Shown in pieces: positions 1 through 6,143 of a stretch of DNA of 9,257 nt. The position numbers were made by a program, and so were the translations under genes. The stretch is from JBGPIT01 sp041485125 (GTDB taxonomy: Bacteria; Desulfobacterota; Binatia; UTPRO1), in NCBI GenBank assembly GCA_041485125.1, contig JBGPIT010000196.1, positions 1 through 9,257 on the forward strand, read 5' to 3'. Position 1 is the first letter of the stretch; every line of letters starts with the position of its first letter. The notes under the pieces were generated by a model, which was given only the letters and a program-made list of their open reading frames with translations, made no database searches and was not told where the DNA came from.

Positions 1-204
1 GCCGAGCTGCCGGCCATCCTGCGGCAGCAAAACTTCGAGCCCTTGCCGATCGCGATCGTCCACGCCCTCAGAGCCGGGAATCTGCCGGGGCCACATCGAG
101 ACCCATTCGACCGCATGCTGATCGCCCAGGCGCAAGATGAAGACCTGGCGCTGGTGAGCAACGAGCGCGTCTTCGACGCGTACGGAGTTCGACGGGTCTG
201 GTGA
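1..204 (+). CDS. vapC: VapC-type PIN-domain toxin, C-terminal part (5' end outside window)
   Basis: Frame 1 is open from the first base and encodes the last 67 residues of a PIN-domain protein. The visible motif HRDPFDRMLIAQA (fragment residues 32-44) carries the acidic residues of the PIN active site (D34, D37). It is followed by LALVSNERVFDAYGVRRVW, the usual ending of COG3744-type VapC toxins. Family knowledge: VapC proteins are Mg-dependent endoribonucleases that cut tRNA or rRNA and are held inactive by a VapB antitoxin encoded just upstream, here outside the window. About half of a normal ~130-residue VapC is visible and the visible half is intact to a TGA stop. No antitoxin follows downstream. 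The family call is firm; activity cannot be judged without the N-terminal acidic residue. Confidence 0.78.
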   Translation, partial: AELPAILRQQNFEPLPIAIVHALRAGNLPGPHRDPFDRMLIAQAQDEDLALVSNERVFDAYGVRRVW

Positions 205-306
205 CATCGGAGGCAGGCCGGTGCGGTGTACAGCGGGCGTGTCTGAGAACCCAATGAGAGCAAGCCTCCGCGGCAGCTGCGCGCGACCGGCGCAGGAGCT
301 CGGCAC

Positions 307-477
307 ATGATCTGTTCTGCCTGCGGGCACGAGAACCGGCGGGGAGCGAAATTTTGCGAGGAGTGCGCCGGGCCGCTCGAGCGTCTCTGCGCCAGCTGCG
401 GGTCGGAGCTGCGCCCCACCGCGAAGTTCTGCGACGCGTGCGGCGCATCCGTCAGCGCGCCCGCCGCTACCACCTGA
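307..477 (+). CDS. 56-residue double zinc-ribbon peptide, N-terminal remnant of a cyclase/AAA/TPR protein
   Basis: ATG at 307 is preceded by AGGAG (294-298) with an 8-nt spacer, so translation may still start here. The peptide has two treble-clef-like zinc ribbons: CSAC at residues 3-6 with CEEC at 17-20, then CASC at 28-31 with CDAC at 42-45, followed by a short Ser/Ala/Pro/Thr tail. This is the typical N-terminal double zinc ribbon of very large proteins that go on to a class III adenylate/guanylate cyclase domain, an AAA ATPase and TPRs. Here the frame ends at TGA 475-477 before any of those domains. Codons look like ordinary host codons. It may be expressed as a tiny zinc-binding peptide, but decay of a larger gene is the better reading (see the pseudogene entry). 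Confidence 0.6.
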   Translation: MICSACGHENRRGAKFCEECAGPLERLCASCGSELRPTAKFCDACGASVSAPAATT

Positions 478-538
478 AGGCTTCGACACGCGCGCCCTCA
501 TCGACGCAAAGGTGCTGCTCGAAGAACTGCGCTCATGA
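307..538 (+). pseudogene. Collapsed adenylate/guanylate cyclase-AAA-TPR gene with large internal deletion
   Basis: Directly after the zinc-ribbon peptide stops, the next frame reads EGFDTRALIDAKVLLEEL followed by RS and TGA (476-538). From memory of the family, large cyclase/ATPase/TPR proteins that begin with this type of zinc ribbon commonly end in a motif like (W/Y)FTEGFDTxDLxxAKALLxEL. Both ends of one gene therefore seem to be present with everything between them missing, probably around 1000 residues. The join lies near 470-478, where the frame also slips: zinc ribbon in frame 1, tail in frame 2. Removing one base at the join (…ACC[T]GAAGGC…) would fuse the two in frame. Seen: the two motifs, the frame change and the stop. 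Inferred: common origin and deletion. A zinc-ribbon peptide next to an unrelated chance tail is possible but unlikely. Confidence 0.6.
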
Positions 539-562
539 ACCGCAGGCCACACGTTCCGGAGT

Positions 563-775
563 GTGGTCTCGGACGCAGAACTCTGGGCGCGGATAACGGA
601 GGTGCAGCGTGATCGTGCATTCGCGGAGGGCACGCCAATTGACGCGGCCCTGATCGAAGCGGTGCGGGTGGCGCGCCAGCACCACAAGGAAGCCGGTAAC
701 CCGGTGGTCGAGTGGCGCGACGGCAAGCTGTGTTGGGTAGCGTCGCAGGACATTGAACTCGACGACGAGAAGTAA
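563..775 (+). CDS. Small protein of unknown function, about 70 residues
   Basis: I do not recognise this protein. It reads as a plausible small soluble protein: a charged helical first half (ELWARITEVQRDRAF, then DAALIEAVRVARQHHKEAG, residues 18-46), then a short strand-like part VVEWRDGKLCWV (48-59) and an acidic end (IELDDEK). The composition is sensible, with an amphipathic helix and a Trp-containing hairpin. It has no membrane segment or cysteine pair. The start is uncertain: GTG 563 is the first possible start after the in-frame TGA at 536-538, but GGAG (558-561) is too close to serve it well; GTG 602 is an alternative. It follows the decayed cyclase tail by 24 bp and converges on pyrE. 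It may be an orphan of the same accessory patch. Confidence 0.5.
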   Translation: MVSDAELWARITEVQRDRAFAEGTPIDAALIEAVRVARQHHKEAGNPVVEWRDGKLCWVASQDIELDDEK

Positions 776-797
776 CCGTTTCTGCACGGCGCACTCT

Positions 798-822
798 CGT
801 TCATCGCTGCCCGCGACGAACG
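798..822. terminator. Hairpin between the convergent small ORF and pyrE, probable two-way terminator
   Basis: CGTTC (798-802) pairs with GAACG (818-822) and TCGC (804-807) pairs with GCGA (813-816). There is one A/C mismatch and a TGCCC loop. On the + strand the stem is followed by TTT (823-825), which runs into the pyrE stop codon. The position, between two convergent stops 48 bp apart, fits transcription termination. The U tract is short, so the strength is uncertain. Confidence 0.5.
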
Positions 823-823
823 T

Positions 824-1405
824 TTAGACCGGGTGCAGCGCCTGCCAGCGCGCGAAGAGCTCGGCCTTGCGGAAGATCGCGTCGACCGGCACGTCCGGCA
901 CCGTGGCGCGGATCTTCGACATGCCGCCTTGCTCTCGATCGACGAGCGCGAGCACCTGCACGACGACGTGCCCCGCGAACTGGAGGCGATCGATCGCGTC
1001 GAGCGTCGAGCCGCCGAGCGTGACGACGTCTTCCAGCACCGCGACGCGCGTCGCCGGCGGCAGGTTGCCCTCGATCACCTTCTTCATGCCGTGGCCCTTG
1101 GGCTCCTTGCGGACGCTGAACCAGCGCACCGGGTGGTCACTGCCGGCGCTCCGGAGCGAGACGCTGGTCGCGAGCGGGTCGGCGCCCATGGTGAGCCCGC
1201 CGACGGCCTGAACGTCGGGGAGCAAGCGCGAGAAGAGCTCGTCGCCGGCGGCTGCGAGCGCCTCGGGAAACGTCAGCGCCGCCTTGCAGTCGATGTACTC
1301 TTTGCTGAGCTGACCCGACGAGAGCTCGATCCGTCCCTCGGGATTGTAGACGTACGCATGCTGCACGATGAGATCGAGGAGACGTTCGCGCGCGCTCGCG
1401 GGCAT
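824..1405 (-). CDS. pyrE: Orotate phosphoribosyltransferase
   Basis: This enzyme joins orotate to PRPP to give OMP, the fifth step of de novo UMP synthesis, in the cytoplasm and as a dimer. The 193-residue length is normal for PyrE. Visible motifs are SSGQLSKEYIDCK (29-41, substrate-side N-terminal motif), VGGLTMGADPLA (68-79), the flexible catalytic loop VRKEPKGHG (98-106, with K100, K103 and H105) and the PRPP-binding motif VAVLEDVVTLGGSTL (121-135). The loop and PRPP motif look intact, so it should be active. ATG 1405 is chosen because the family N-terminal helix begins there and the frame has no better start. There is no clear Shine-Dalgarno just upstream. It lies 50 bp after the GH15 gene on the same strand, so co-transcription is possible, and ends against a hairpin at 798-822. 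Confidence 0.95.
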   Translation of the reverse strand: MPASARERLLDLIVQHAYVYNPEGRIELSSGQLSKEYIDCKAALTFPEALAAAGDELFSRLLPDVQAVGGLTMGADPLATSVSLRSAGSDHPVRWFSVRKEPKGHGMKKVIEGNLPPATRVAVLEDVVTLGGSTLDAIDRLQFAGHVVVQVLALVDREQGGMSKIRATVPDVPVDAIFRKAELFARWQALHPV

Positions 1406-1455
1406 GCGGCCGTCTAGTATCGGACCTGACCGCCGTCAAGCATGCGCGCCGGACG

Positions 1456-3246
1456 TCACGTCTGCGCGCGCTCCTTGGCGGCGCCGGGGTGCTCGCTCAG
1501 ATTCCACGCGGTGTTCACCAAGCCGACGTGGGTGAACGCCTGCGGGAAGTTGCCGACGAGACGGCGCACGCGCGGATCGTACTCCTCGGCGTAGAGCCCG
1601 AGATCGTTCCGCACCGCGAGCAGGCGCTCGAAGAGGAGCTGCGCGTCGCGCGTGCGGCCGAGCATCGCGTAGTTGTCGGCGAGCCAGAAGCTGCACGGCA
1701 GGAACGCGCCCTCGCCCGCCGGCAAACCGTCGACGTCGCTCTCGGTCCGGTAGCGCGCGACGAAGCCATCGAACATCAAGGTGCGCTCGATCGCCTCGAC
1801 GGTGCCGCGGACGCGCGGATCGGTCGGGGGTAGAAACCCGACGAGCGGGATCATGAGCAGGCTCGCGTCGAGCTCCTTCGAGCCGTACGACTGCACGAAG
1901 GCGCCGAGCTCGGAATCGTAGCCGTCGCGGCACACCTCGTCGTGGATCGTCTGGCCCAGGCGGCGAAACTGCTCGACGGGCCCCGGACAGCCGAAGCGCG
2001 TGACCGCCTTCACGGCACGATCGGCGGCGACCCACGCCATCACCTTCGAGTGCGTGAAGTGGCGGCGCGGTCCGCGCACCTCCCAGAGGCCCTCATCGGG
2101 CTCGCGCCAGGCGGTCTCGAGGAAGTCCATCAGCGCGATCTGGACCTGCCAGGCGTTGTCGTCGGGCTCGAGGCCGACGCGACGGCACTGGTGCAAGGCG
2201 TCCATCACCTCGCCGTAGACGTCGAGCTGGAACTGGCGCGAGGCGGCGTTGCCGATACGGACGGGCCGCGCGCCTTCGTAGCCGGGAAGCCAATCGAGCT
2301 CGAGCTCGGTGAGGCGGCGCTCGCCGGAGAGCCCGTACATGATCTGCAGCTCCGACGGCTTGCCGGCGATCGCGCGCAGCAGCCACTCGCGCCAGTCGCG
2401 CGCCTCGTCCTCGAAGCCCGACTTCATGAGGGCGTAGAGCGTGAAGGTCGCGTCGCGCAGCCAGCAGAAGCGATAGTCCCAGTTGCGCACGCCCCCGAGC
2501 TGCTCGGGCAACGACGTGGTCGCGGCGGCGACGATGCCACCGGTCGGCGCATAGGTCATCGCCTTCAGCGTGAGCAGCGAGCGCTGCACCGCATCGCGCC
2601 ACGGTCCTTTGTAGGTGAGCTTCGACGACCACTGGTCCCAGCACTCGGCCGTGAAACGCAGCGCCTCTTCGGGATCGATCCGCGGCGGCGGCGGCTGGTG
2701 CGACGGATACCAGGTAAGGACGAAGGGGACGCGCTCACCCTCGGCAACCTCGAACTCCGCGATCGTCGTCAGGTTCTCGCCGCGCGTCTCGACCGGCGTG
2801 TCGAGACGGAGCACGTCGGGACCGGCGATCGCTTGCAGGCTGCCGTCGATCCGCCGCACCCACGGCACCACCGAGCCGTAGTCGAAGCGGATCACGAGCT
2901 GCATCCGCATCTTCACCCGGCCGCGCTTGCCGACGACGATCCGCACCACGTCGGGCTGCCGCGTGCGCGGCGGCATGCAGTCGATCAGCGTGACCATGCC
3001 GTCGGCGGTCTCGAAGTCGGTCTCGAGGATCAACGAATCCTGGCGGTAGCGCCGGGTGATGCGCTGGTGCTCCGCTGCGGGGGCGATGATCCAGCGACCG
3101 TTCTCCTCGGTGCCGAGGAGCGCGGCGAAGCAGGCGCCGCCGTCGAAGCGGGGGAGGCACAGCCAGTCGATCGAGCCGTTGCGGGCGACGAGGGCCGCGG
3201 TCTCGCAATCGCCGATGAGGGCGTAGTCCTCGATGGGTGACGGCAT
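1456..3246 (-). CDS. Glycoside hydrolase family 15 protein (glucoamylase/trehalase-like)
   Basis: The 596-residue length is typical of bacterial/archaeal GH15 proteins with a trehalase-like N-terminal beta domain (about 1-200, beginning PIEDYALIGDCETAALV and GSIDWLCLPRFD) and an (alpha/alpha)6 barrel (about 210-585). Barrel motifs are NWDYRFCWLRDATFTLYALM (255-274), GNAASRQFQLDVYGEVMDAL (332-351), DEGLWEVRG with E389 as the likely general acid, FTHSKVMAWVAADRA (397-411), and LYAEEYDP with E554/E555 plus GNFPQAFTH (565-573) holding the likely general base. The family inverts the anomeric carbon and releases glucose from alpha-glucans or splits trehalose; the substrate cannot be told from sequence alone. 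There is no signal peptide, so it is cytoplasmic. ATG 3246 has GAGGA at 3260-3256, 9 nt upstream. It is divergent from the hydrolase at 3306 and followed by pyrE. All key residues appear present. Confidence 0.93.
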   Translation of the reverse strand: MPSPIEDYALIGDCETAALVARNGSIDWLCLPRFDGGACFAALLGTEENGRWIIAPAAEHQRITRRYRQDSLILETDFETADGMVTLIDCMPPRTRQPDVVRIVVGKRGRVKMRMQLVIRFDYGSVVPWVRRIDGSLQAIAGPDVLRLDTPVETRGENLTTIAEFEVAEGERVPFVLTWYPSHQPPPPRIDPEEALRFTAECWDQWSSKLTYKGPWRDAVQRSLLTLKAMTYAPTGGIVAAATTSLPEQLGGVRNWDYRFCWLRDATFTLYALMKSGFEDEARDWREWLLRAIAGKPSELQIMYGLSGERRLTELELDWLPGYEGARPVRIGNAASRQFQLDVYGEVMDALHQCRRVGLEPDDNAWQVQIALMDFLETAWREPDEGLWEVRGPRRHFTHSKVMAWVAADRAVKAVTRFGCPGPVEQFRRLGQTIHDEVCRDGYDSELGAFVQSYGSKELDASLLMIPLVGFLPPTDPRVRGTVEAIERTLMFDGFVARYRTESDVDGLPAGEGAFLPCSFWLADNYAMLGRTRDAQLLFERLLAVRNDLGLYAEEYDPRVRRLVGNFPQAFTHVGLVNTAWNLSEHPGAAKERAQT

Positions 3247-3305
3247 CAGGCTTCATCCTCACGAAGTGGCGCCGTGGCGGCAAGTGCAGTAACGATGGCG
3301 CCCCG

Positions 3306-3935
3306 ATGCCGATCGCCGAACGCCGCGTCGATCTCATCTCCGGAGGCCTTCGTCTCGAAGGACGCCTGTCGTTGCCCGACGGGGCCGCGGCCGGGGCCGT
3401 GATCTGCCATCCGCATCCGCAATACGGCGGCACCATGGAGAACAACGTCGTGATCGCGGTTGCCGAGGCGTTGCAGTCGCTCGGGATGGCGACGCTGCGT
3501 TTCAACTTCCGCGGCGTCGGCGCGAGCGAGGGCGAGCACGGCGGCGGTGCGGGCGAGGTGATCGACACAAGCGCCGCGGTGGCCTCTCTCCGCGCCGCGG
3601 GCGTGCGGTACGTGACGCTCGCCGGCTACTCCTTCGGCGCGGCGGTCGCCGCGCGTGCCGTCGGAGAGGATCCGACGCTCGCGTCGCGACTCGTCCTCGT
3701 CGCGCCGCCGATCACGTTCTTCTCGCTCGACACATTGGCGGAGTGCCGTCTCCCGAAGCTCATCATCGCCGGCGAGCACGATTCCTACTGTCCACTCGCG
3801 GCGCTCCGCGACACGGCGGCGCGCCTTCCGGCGCCGACGACCCTCGTCACGGTCCCCGCCACCGACCACTTCTTCTTCGGAAGCGAAGCGTCACTGGCAG
3901 CACCACTCGCGCGCTTCCACCAACCCACGGAGTAG
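3306..3935 (+). CDS. Alpha/beta hydrolase, COG2945 type
   Basis: A 209-residue single-domain alpha/beta hydrolase. Visible: HPHPQYGGTMENNVV (35-49, oxyanion-side motif typical of COG2945), LRFNFRGVGASEG (64-76), the nucleophile elbow GYSFGA with S109, the acid GEHDSYCP with D159, and the histidine ATDHFFFG with H188. The catalytic triad is complete. Family members are putative esterases/acylhydrolases; the natural substrate is unknown and no signal peptide is present. ATG 3306 is preferred because homologous sequence starts there. A GTG 69 bp upstream would extend the frame into the start of the divergent GH15 gene with non-conserved-looking residues. The DUF1330 gene follows after 3 bp, so the two are very likely one transcript. 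The 59-bp space to GH15 must hold promoters for both directions, but none is clear. Confidence 0.88.
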   Translation: MPIAERRVDLISGGLRLEGRLSLPDGAAAGAVICHPHPQYGGTMENNVVIAVAEALQSLGMATLRFNFRGVGASEGEHGGGAGEVIDTSAAVASLRAAGVRYVTLAGYSFGAAVAARAVGEDPTLASRLVLVAPPITFFSLDTLAECRLPKLIIAGEHDSYCPLAALRDTAARLPAPTTLVTVPATDHFFFGSEASLAAPLARFHQPTE

Positions 3936-3938
3936 ACG

Positions 3939-4346
3939 ATGCCGCTCACCCCCACCCCCGAGCAGCTGAGCACGCTGCTTGCCGGTCCGCCCGACTCGCC
4001 GGTCGTGATGCTGAACCTGCTGCGCTTCCGCGAGCGAGCCGAGCCCGCCACCGCCGAAGGCCTGAGCGGACGCGAGGCTTACGCGCGCTACGGCGCCAAT
4101 GTGCTGCCGTTTCTCGAGGCCGTCGGTGGGCGCGTGGTGTGGCAGGGCCGTGCCGACTCGGTCGTGATCGGCGCCGAGGTGGATACGTGGGACGCCGTGC
4201 TCCTCGTCGAGTACCCGTCGCGCCGCGCGTTTCTCGAGATGGTCTCGAACCCGCGCTACCTCGCGATCGCACGCGACCGCGAGGCCGGTCTCGCCGACTC
4301 GCGCCTGATCGCGATGACGGCGCTCGCGACGTCCGATCTCAGCTGA
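3939..4346 (+). CDS. DUF1330 family protein (dimeric alpha/beta-barrel fold)
   Basis: A 135-residue protein with the DUF1330 pattern: PVVMLNLLRFRERAE (21-35), REAYARYGANVLPFLEAVGG (45-64), VVWQGRADSVVIG (66-78) and WDAVLLVEYPSRRAFLEMV (84-102), then NPRYLAIARDREAGLADSRL (104-123). The family has a ferredoxin-like fold and dimerises like antibiotic-biosynthesis monooxygenases and EthD; its function is not known. ATG 3939 has GGAG at 3929-3932 with a 6-nt spacer, lying across the end of the hydrolase gene, which suggests translational coupling. It is soluble, with no signal peptide. The gene ends 14 bp from the convergent TPR lipoprotein gene. Confidence 0.88.
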   Translation: MPLTPTPEQLSTLLAGPPDSPVVMLNLLRFRERAEPATAEGLSGREAYARYGANVLPFLEAVGGRVVWQGRADSVVIGAEVDTWDAVLLVEYPSRRAFLEMVSNPRYLAIARDREAGLADSRLIAMTALATSDLS

Positions 4347-4364
4347 GAACGCCGCGGCGCTCAG
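4343..4364. terminator. Hairpin spanning both convergent stop codons, possible two-way terminator
   Basis: CTGAG (4343-4347) pairs with CTCAG (4360-4364), and CGC (4350-4352) pairs with GCG (4357-4359), with an AA bulge and a small GC-rich loop. The outer stem contains the TGA stop of the DUF1330 gene (4344-4346) and the TGA stop of the opposite-strand TPR gene (4361-4363), which pair with each other. Only 14 bp separate the two coding regions, so any terminator must overlap them. There is no T run on either side. Confidence 0.4.
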
Positions 4365-6013
4365 AAGCGCGACGTGGCGAGCTTCACGTCGGCGTGCTGC
4401 CACGCCTGCTGGAAGCGCTGTGCGACCGCCGCTGCTTCTTTGTTCTTGCCCTGCGCGCGGAGACTCGCGGCGAGGCCGTGCAGCGACCAGCCGTTCTCCG
4501 GGTTGCGCCGCAGGTCCTCGCGATAGACGGCCTCGGCCTCCTTCGGACGGTTGGCGGCGAGGAGCTCGGCGCCGAGCGACTGGCGGACGGGAAAGTACCA
4601 AGGCGGCGGCTCCATGTAGTTGAGCGCGTCCTGCCCGCGGACGGCGGCGCGGAGGCGGGTGATGGCCTCCTCGCGCTGGCCGCGCGCGGCGGCGAGCTCG
4701 GCGGCGAGGACGTCGACGCCGATCGCCAGCACGTTCCGCATCGAGTTGACCTGCACGATCATCCGCTCGGGCGGCATCGCCGCGACGATCTTCTCGAGCG
4801 CGACGAGCTCCTGCGCCGCCTCGTCGGTCCGGCGCGTGCGCGCGTACGCCACGCCGCACGCATAGTGCGAGAGGCCGCTCGCGTAGGTCAGGTCGTCCGG
4901 CGGCGGCGGCTCGGCGAGCACCTCTTTCCATTTCCCGAAGCGGGCGAGCGCGAGCGACGGCGCGACCAGCGCGGGCTCGGCGTCGGCCATCGTGCGCGCC
5001 ATCTCGGGGGACGCCTGGGCGCGGAGCTGGCGCGCGGTCGCGATCGCCTCGGCGCTCCGTCCCGCCATGCTCGCGGCCGACCAGAGGAAGTCGAGGTTGT
5101 GGGGGTAGTACATCATCGGGTACACGCCGACCGGCTTCGCCGCGGCGATGTACGCACGATCGACCTCGACCGCGCGACGGTTCGCCTCGACCGCGTCCTC
5201 GTAGCGGCCGACGCGCATGTAGATGTGCGACGGCATGTGGACGAGGTGACCCGCGCCCGGCACGAGCGTGTGCAGCCGCTCCGCCGACGCGAGGCCGCGC
5301 TCCGGCGCCTGCGACGCCTCGACGGCGTGGATGTAGTAGTGGTTCGCGCCGGGATGGTTCGGGTCGCGCGCGAGCACCGACTCGAGCGTCGCGACGATTT
5401 CCTCGGTACCGGGCTGCGGCTTGCCGTCGGCGGTCCAGAGATCCCACGGCCGCAGGTCCATCAGCGACTCGGCGTAGAGCGTCGCGGCGTCGAGGTCGTC
5501 CGGGTAGCGGCGCACCACCTCGTGCATGGCGTCGGCGTAGGCGCGGTCGAGCGCCTTCCGATCGGGCGGCCGCTCCTCGGTGTAGCGCTTGGCGACGGCG
5601 TCGACGTAGGCACGCTCAGGCTCGGTGATCTTCTTCCGCAGCCCGAGCGCTTTCTGGATCGCGCCGTACGCGCGCTTGTCGCGGGTGCCGTCGCCGAGAT
5701 CGTTGTAGTTCGGACCCGCCGCGAGCGCGATGCCCCACCACGCCATCGCGCAGTCGGGATCGAGCCGCACGGCCTCCTCGAACGCGCGCGTCGCCTCGTC
5801 GTGATTGAACGCCCAGATGAGGCGTAGGCCCTGATCGAAGTAGCGCTGCGCGTCCGCGACGCGCGTCGTCACCGGATGATGATGTGTGCCGAGATCTTCG
5901 AAGAGCTGCGGGCGCGCCTGCGGCGCCGGCTCGGGAGCACCGGATCGATGCGCGGCACACGCCGCCAGCGTCGCGACGAGAAGAGCCAGGGGGAGATCAC
6001 GTGAGACTCGCAT
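4361..6013 (-). CDS. TPR-repeat lipoprotein with histidine-rich motifs
   Basis: A 550-residue exported protein. Residues 1-19 are a lipoprotein signal (MRVSRDLPLALLVATLAAC) with lipobox LAAC and lipidated C19. Mature residues begin with a Pro/Ala linker and then LFEDLGTHHHPV (37-48). TPR-like helical pairs follow: YFDQGLRLIWAFNHDEATRA (58-77), AVRLDPDCAMAWWGIALAAG with PNYND (81-105), a block at 170-185, VGRYEDAVEANRRAVEVD (268-285), 385-455 and 480-525. Distinct His motifs are HHHP (44-47), NHYYIHAVEAS (224-234), HLVHMPSHIYMRVG (256-269) and YYPHNLDF (302-309). I recognise this as a widespread uncharacterised TPR family; binding partner and reaction are unknown. The start is fixed by GGAGG at 6024-6020, 6 nt before ATG 6013; the longer frame to 6388 overlaps the divergent gene. 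It is divergent from a second lipoprotein. Confidence 0.88.
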   Translation of the reverse strand: MRVSRDLPLALLVATLAACAAHRSGAPEPAPQARPQLFEDLGTHHHPVTTRVADAQRYFDQGLRLIWAFNHDEATRAFEEAVRLDPDCAMAWWGIALAAGPNYNDLGDGTRDKRAYGAIQKALGLRKKITEPERAYVDAVAKRYTEERPPDRKALDRAYADAMHEVVRRYPDDLDAATLYAESLMDLRPWDLWTADGKPQPGTEEIVATLESVLARDPNHPGANHYYIHAVEASQAPERGLASAERLHTLVPGAGHLVHMPSHIYMRVGRYEDAVEANRRAVEVDRAYIAAAKPVGVYPMMYYPHNLDFLWSAASMAGRSAEAIATARQLRAQASPEMARTMADAEPALVAPSLALARFGKWKEVLAEPPPPDDLTYASGLSHYACGVAYARTRRTDEAAQELVALEKIVAAMPPERMIVQVNSMRNVLAIGVDVLAAELAAARGQREEAITRLRAAVRGQDALNYMEPPPWYFPVRQSLGAELLAANRPKEAEAVYREDLRRNPENGWSLHGLAASLRAQGKNKEAAAVAQRFQQAWQHADVKLATSRF

Positions 6014-6019
6014 GGTGCA

Positions 6020-6024
6020 CCTCC
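6020..6024 (-). promoter_or_regulatory. Ribosome binding site of the TPR lipoprotein gene
   Basis: On the - strand GGAGG lies 6 nt before ATG 6013 (GGAGGTGCACCATG). This is the strongest Shine-Dalgarno in the window. It picks the internal ATG, and hence the lipoprotein signal peptide, over the 125-residue longer open frame. Confidence 0.8.
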
Positions 6025-6143
6025 GCGGCGGCGCTCGTACCATAGGACCGCCACGCTTGGAACGGATTCCCGCGTCAGCCAACGCCTGGTATGGCGGCGG
6101 ACATGTCGAACGAGAGCGACGCACTCTGTCGGACGTAGCGCCG

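Noticed and set aside
209..269. GGAGGC / GCCTCC inverted pair between VapC and the zinc ribbon
   Set aside because: Six bases with a ~49-nt loop in GC-rich DNA is not convincing as a structure.
833..1417. 194-residue + strand frame opposite pyrE
   Set aside because: The - strand encodes an intact PyrE with catalytic loop and PRPP motif.
1406..1455. TTGACG plus GATACT as a pyrE promoter
   Set aside because: The two hexamers are only about 12-13 bp apart, too close for a sigma70-type promoter.
1942..3240. 432-residue open frame on the + strand opposite the GH15 gene
   Set aside because: It is an antisense shadow rich in Arg, His, Ala and Gly with no motif, while the - strand frame has full GH15 catalytic motifs.
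3237..3305. Upstream GTG start adding 23 residues to the alpha/beta hydrolase
   Set aside because: It would overlap the start of GH15, the added residues look unrelated to the family, and M24 matches the usual N-terminus.
3743..5827. 694-residue + strand open frame across four genes
   Set aside because: Its composition is almost only Arg, Ala, Gly, Val and Pro. It overlaps the well-supported hydrolase, DUF1330 and TPR genes in other frames.
6059..6070. GGAA-CGGA-TTCC dyad in the divergent lipoprotein control region
   Set aside because: Four-base arms are expected by chance and there is no second copy.
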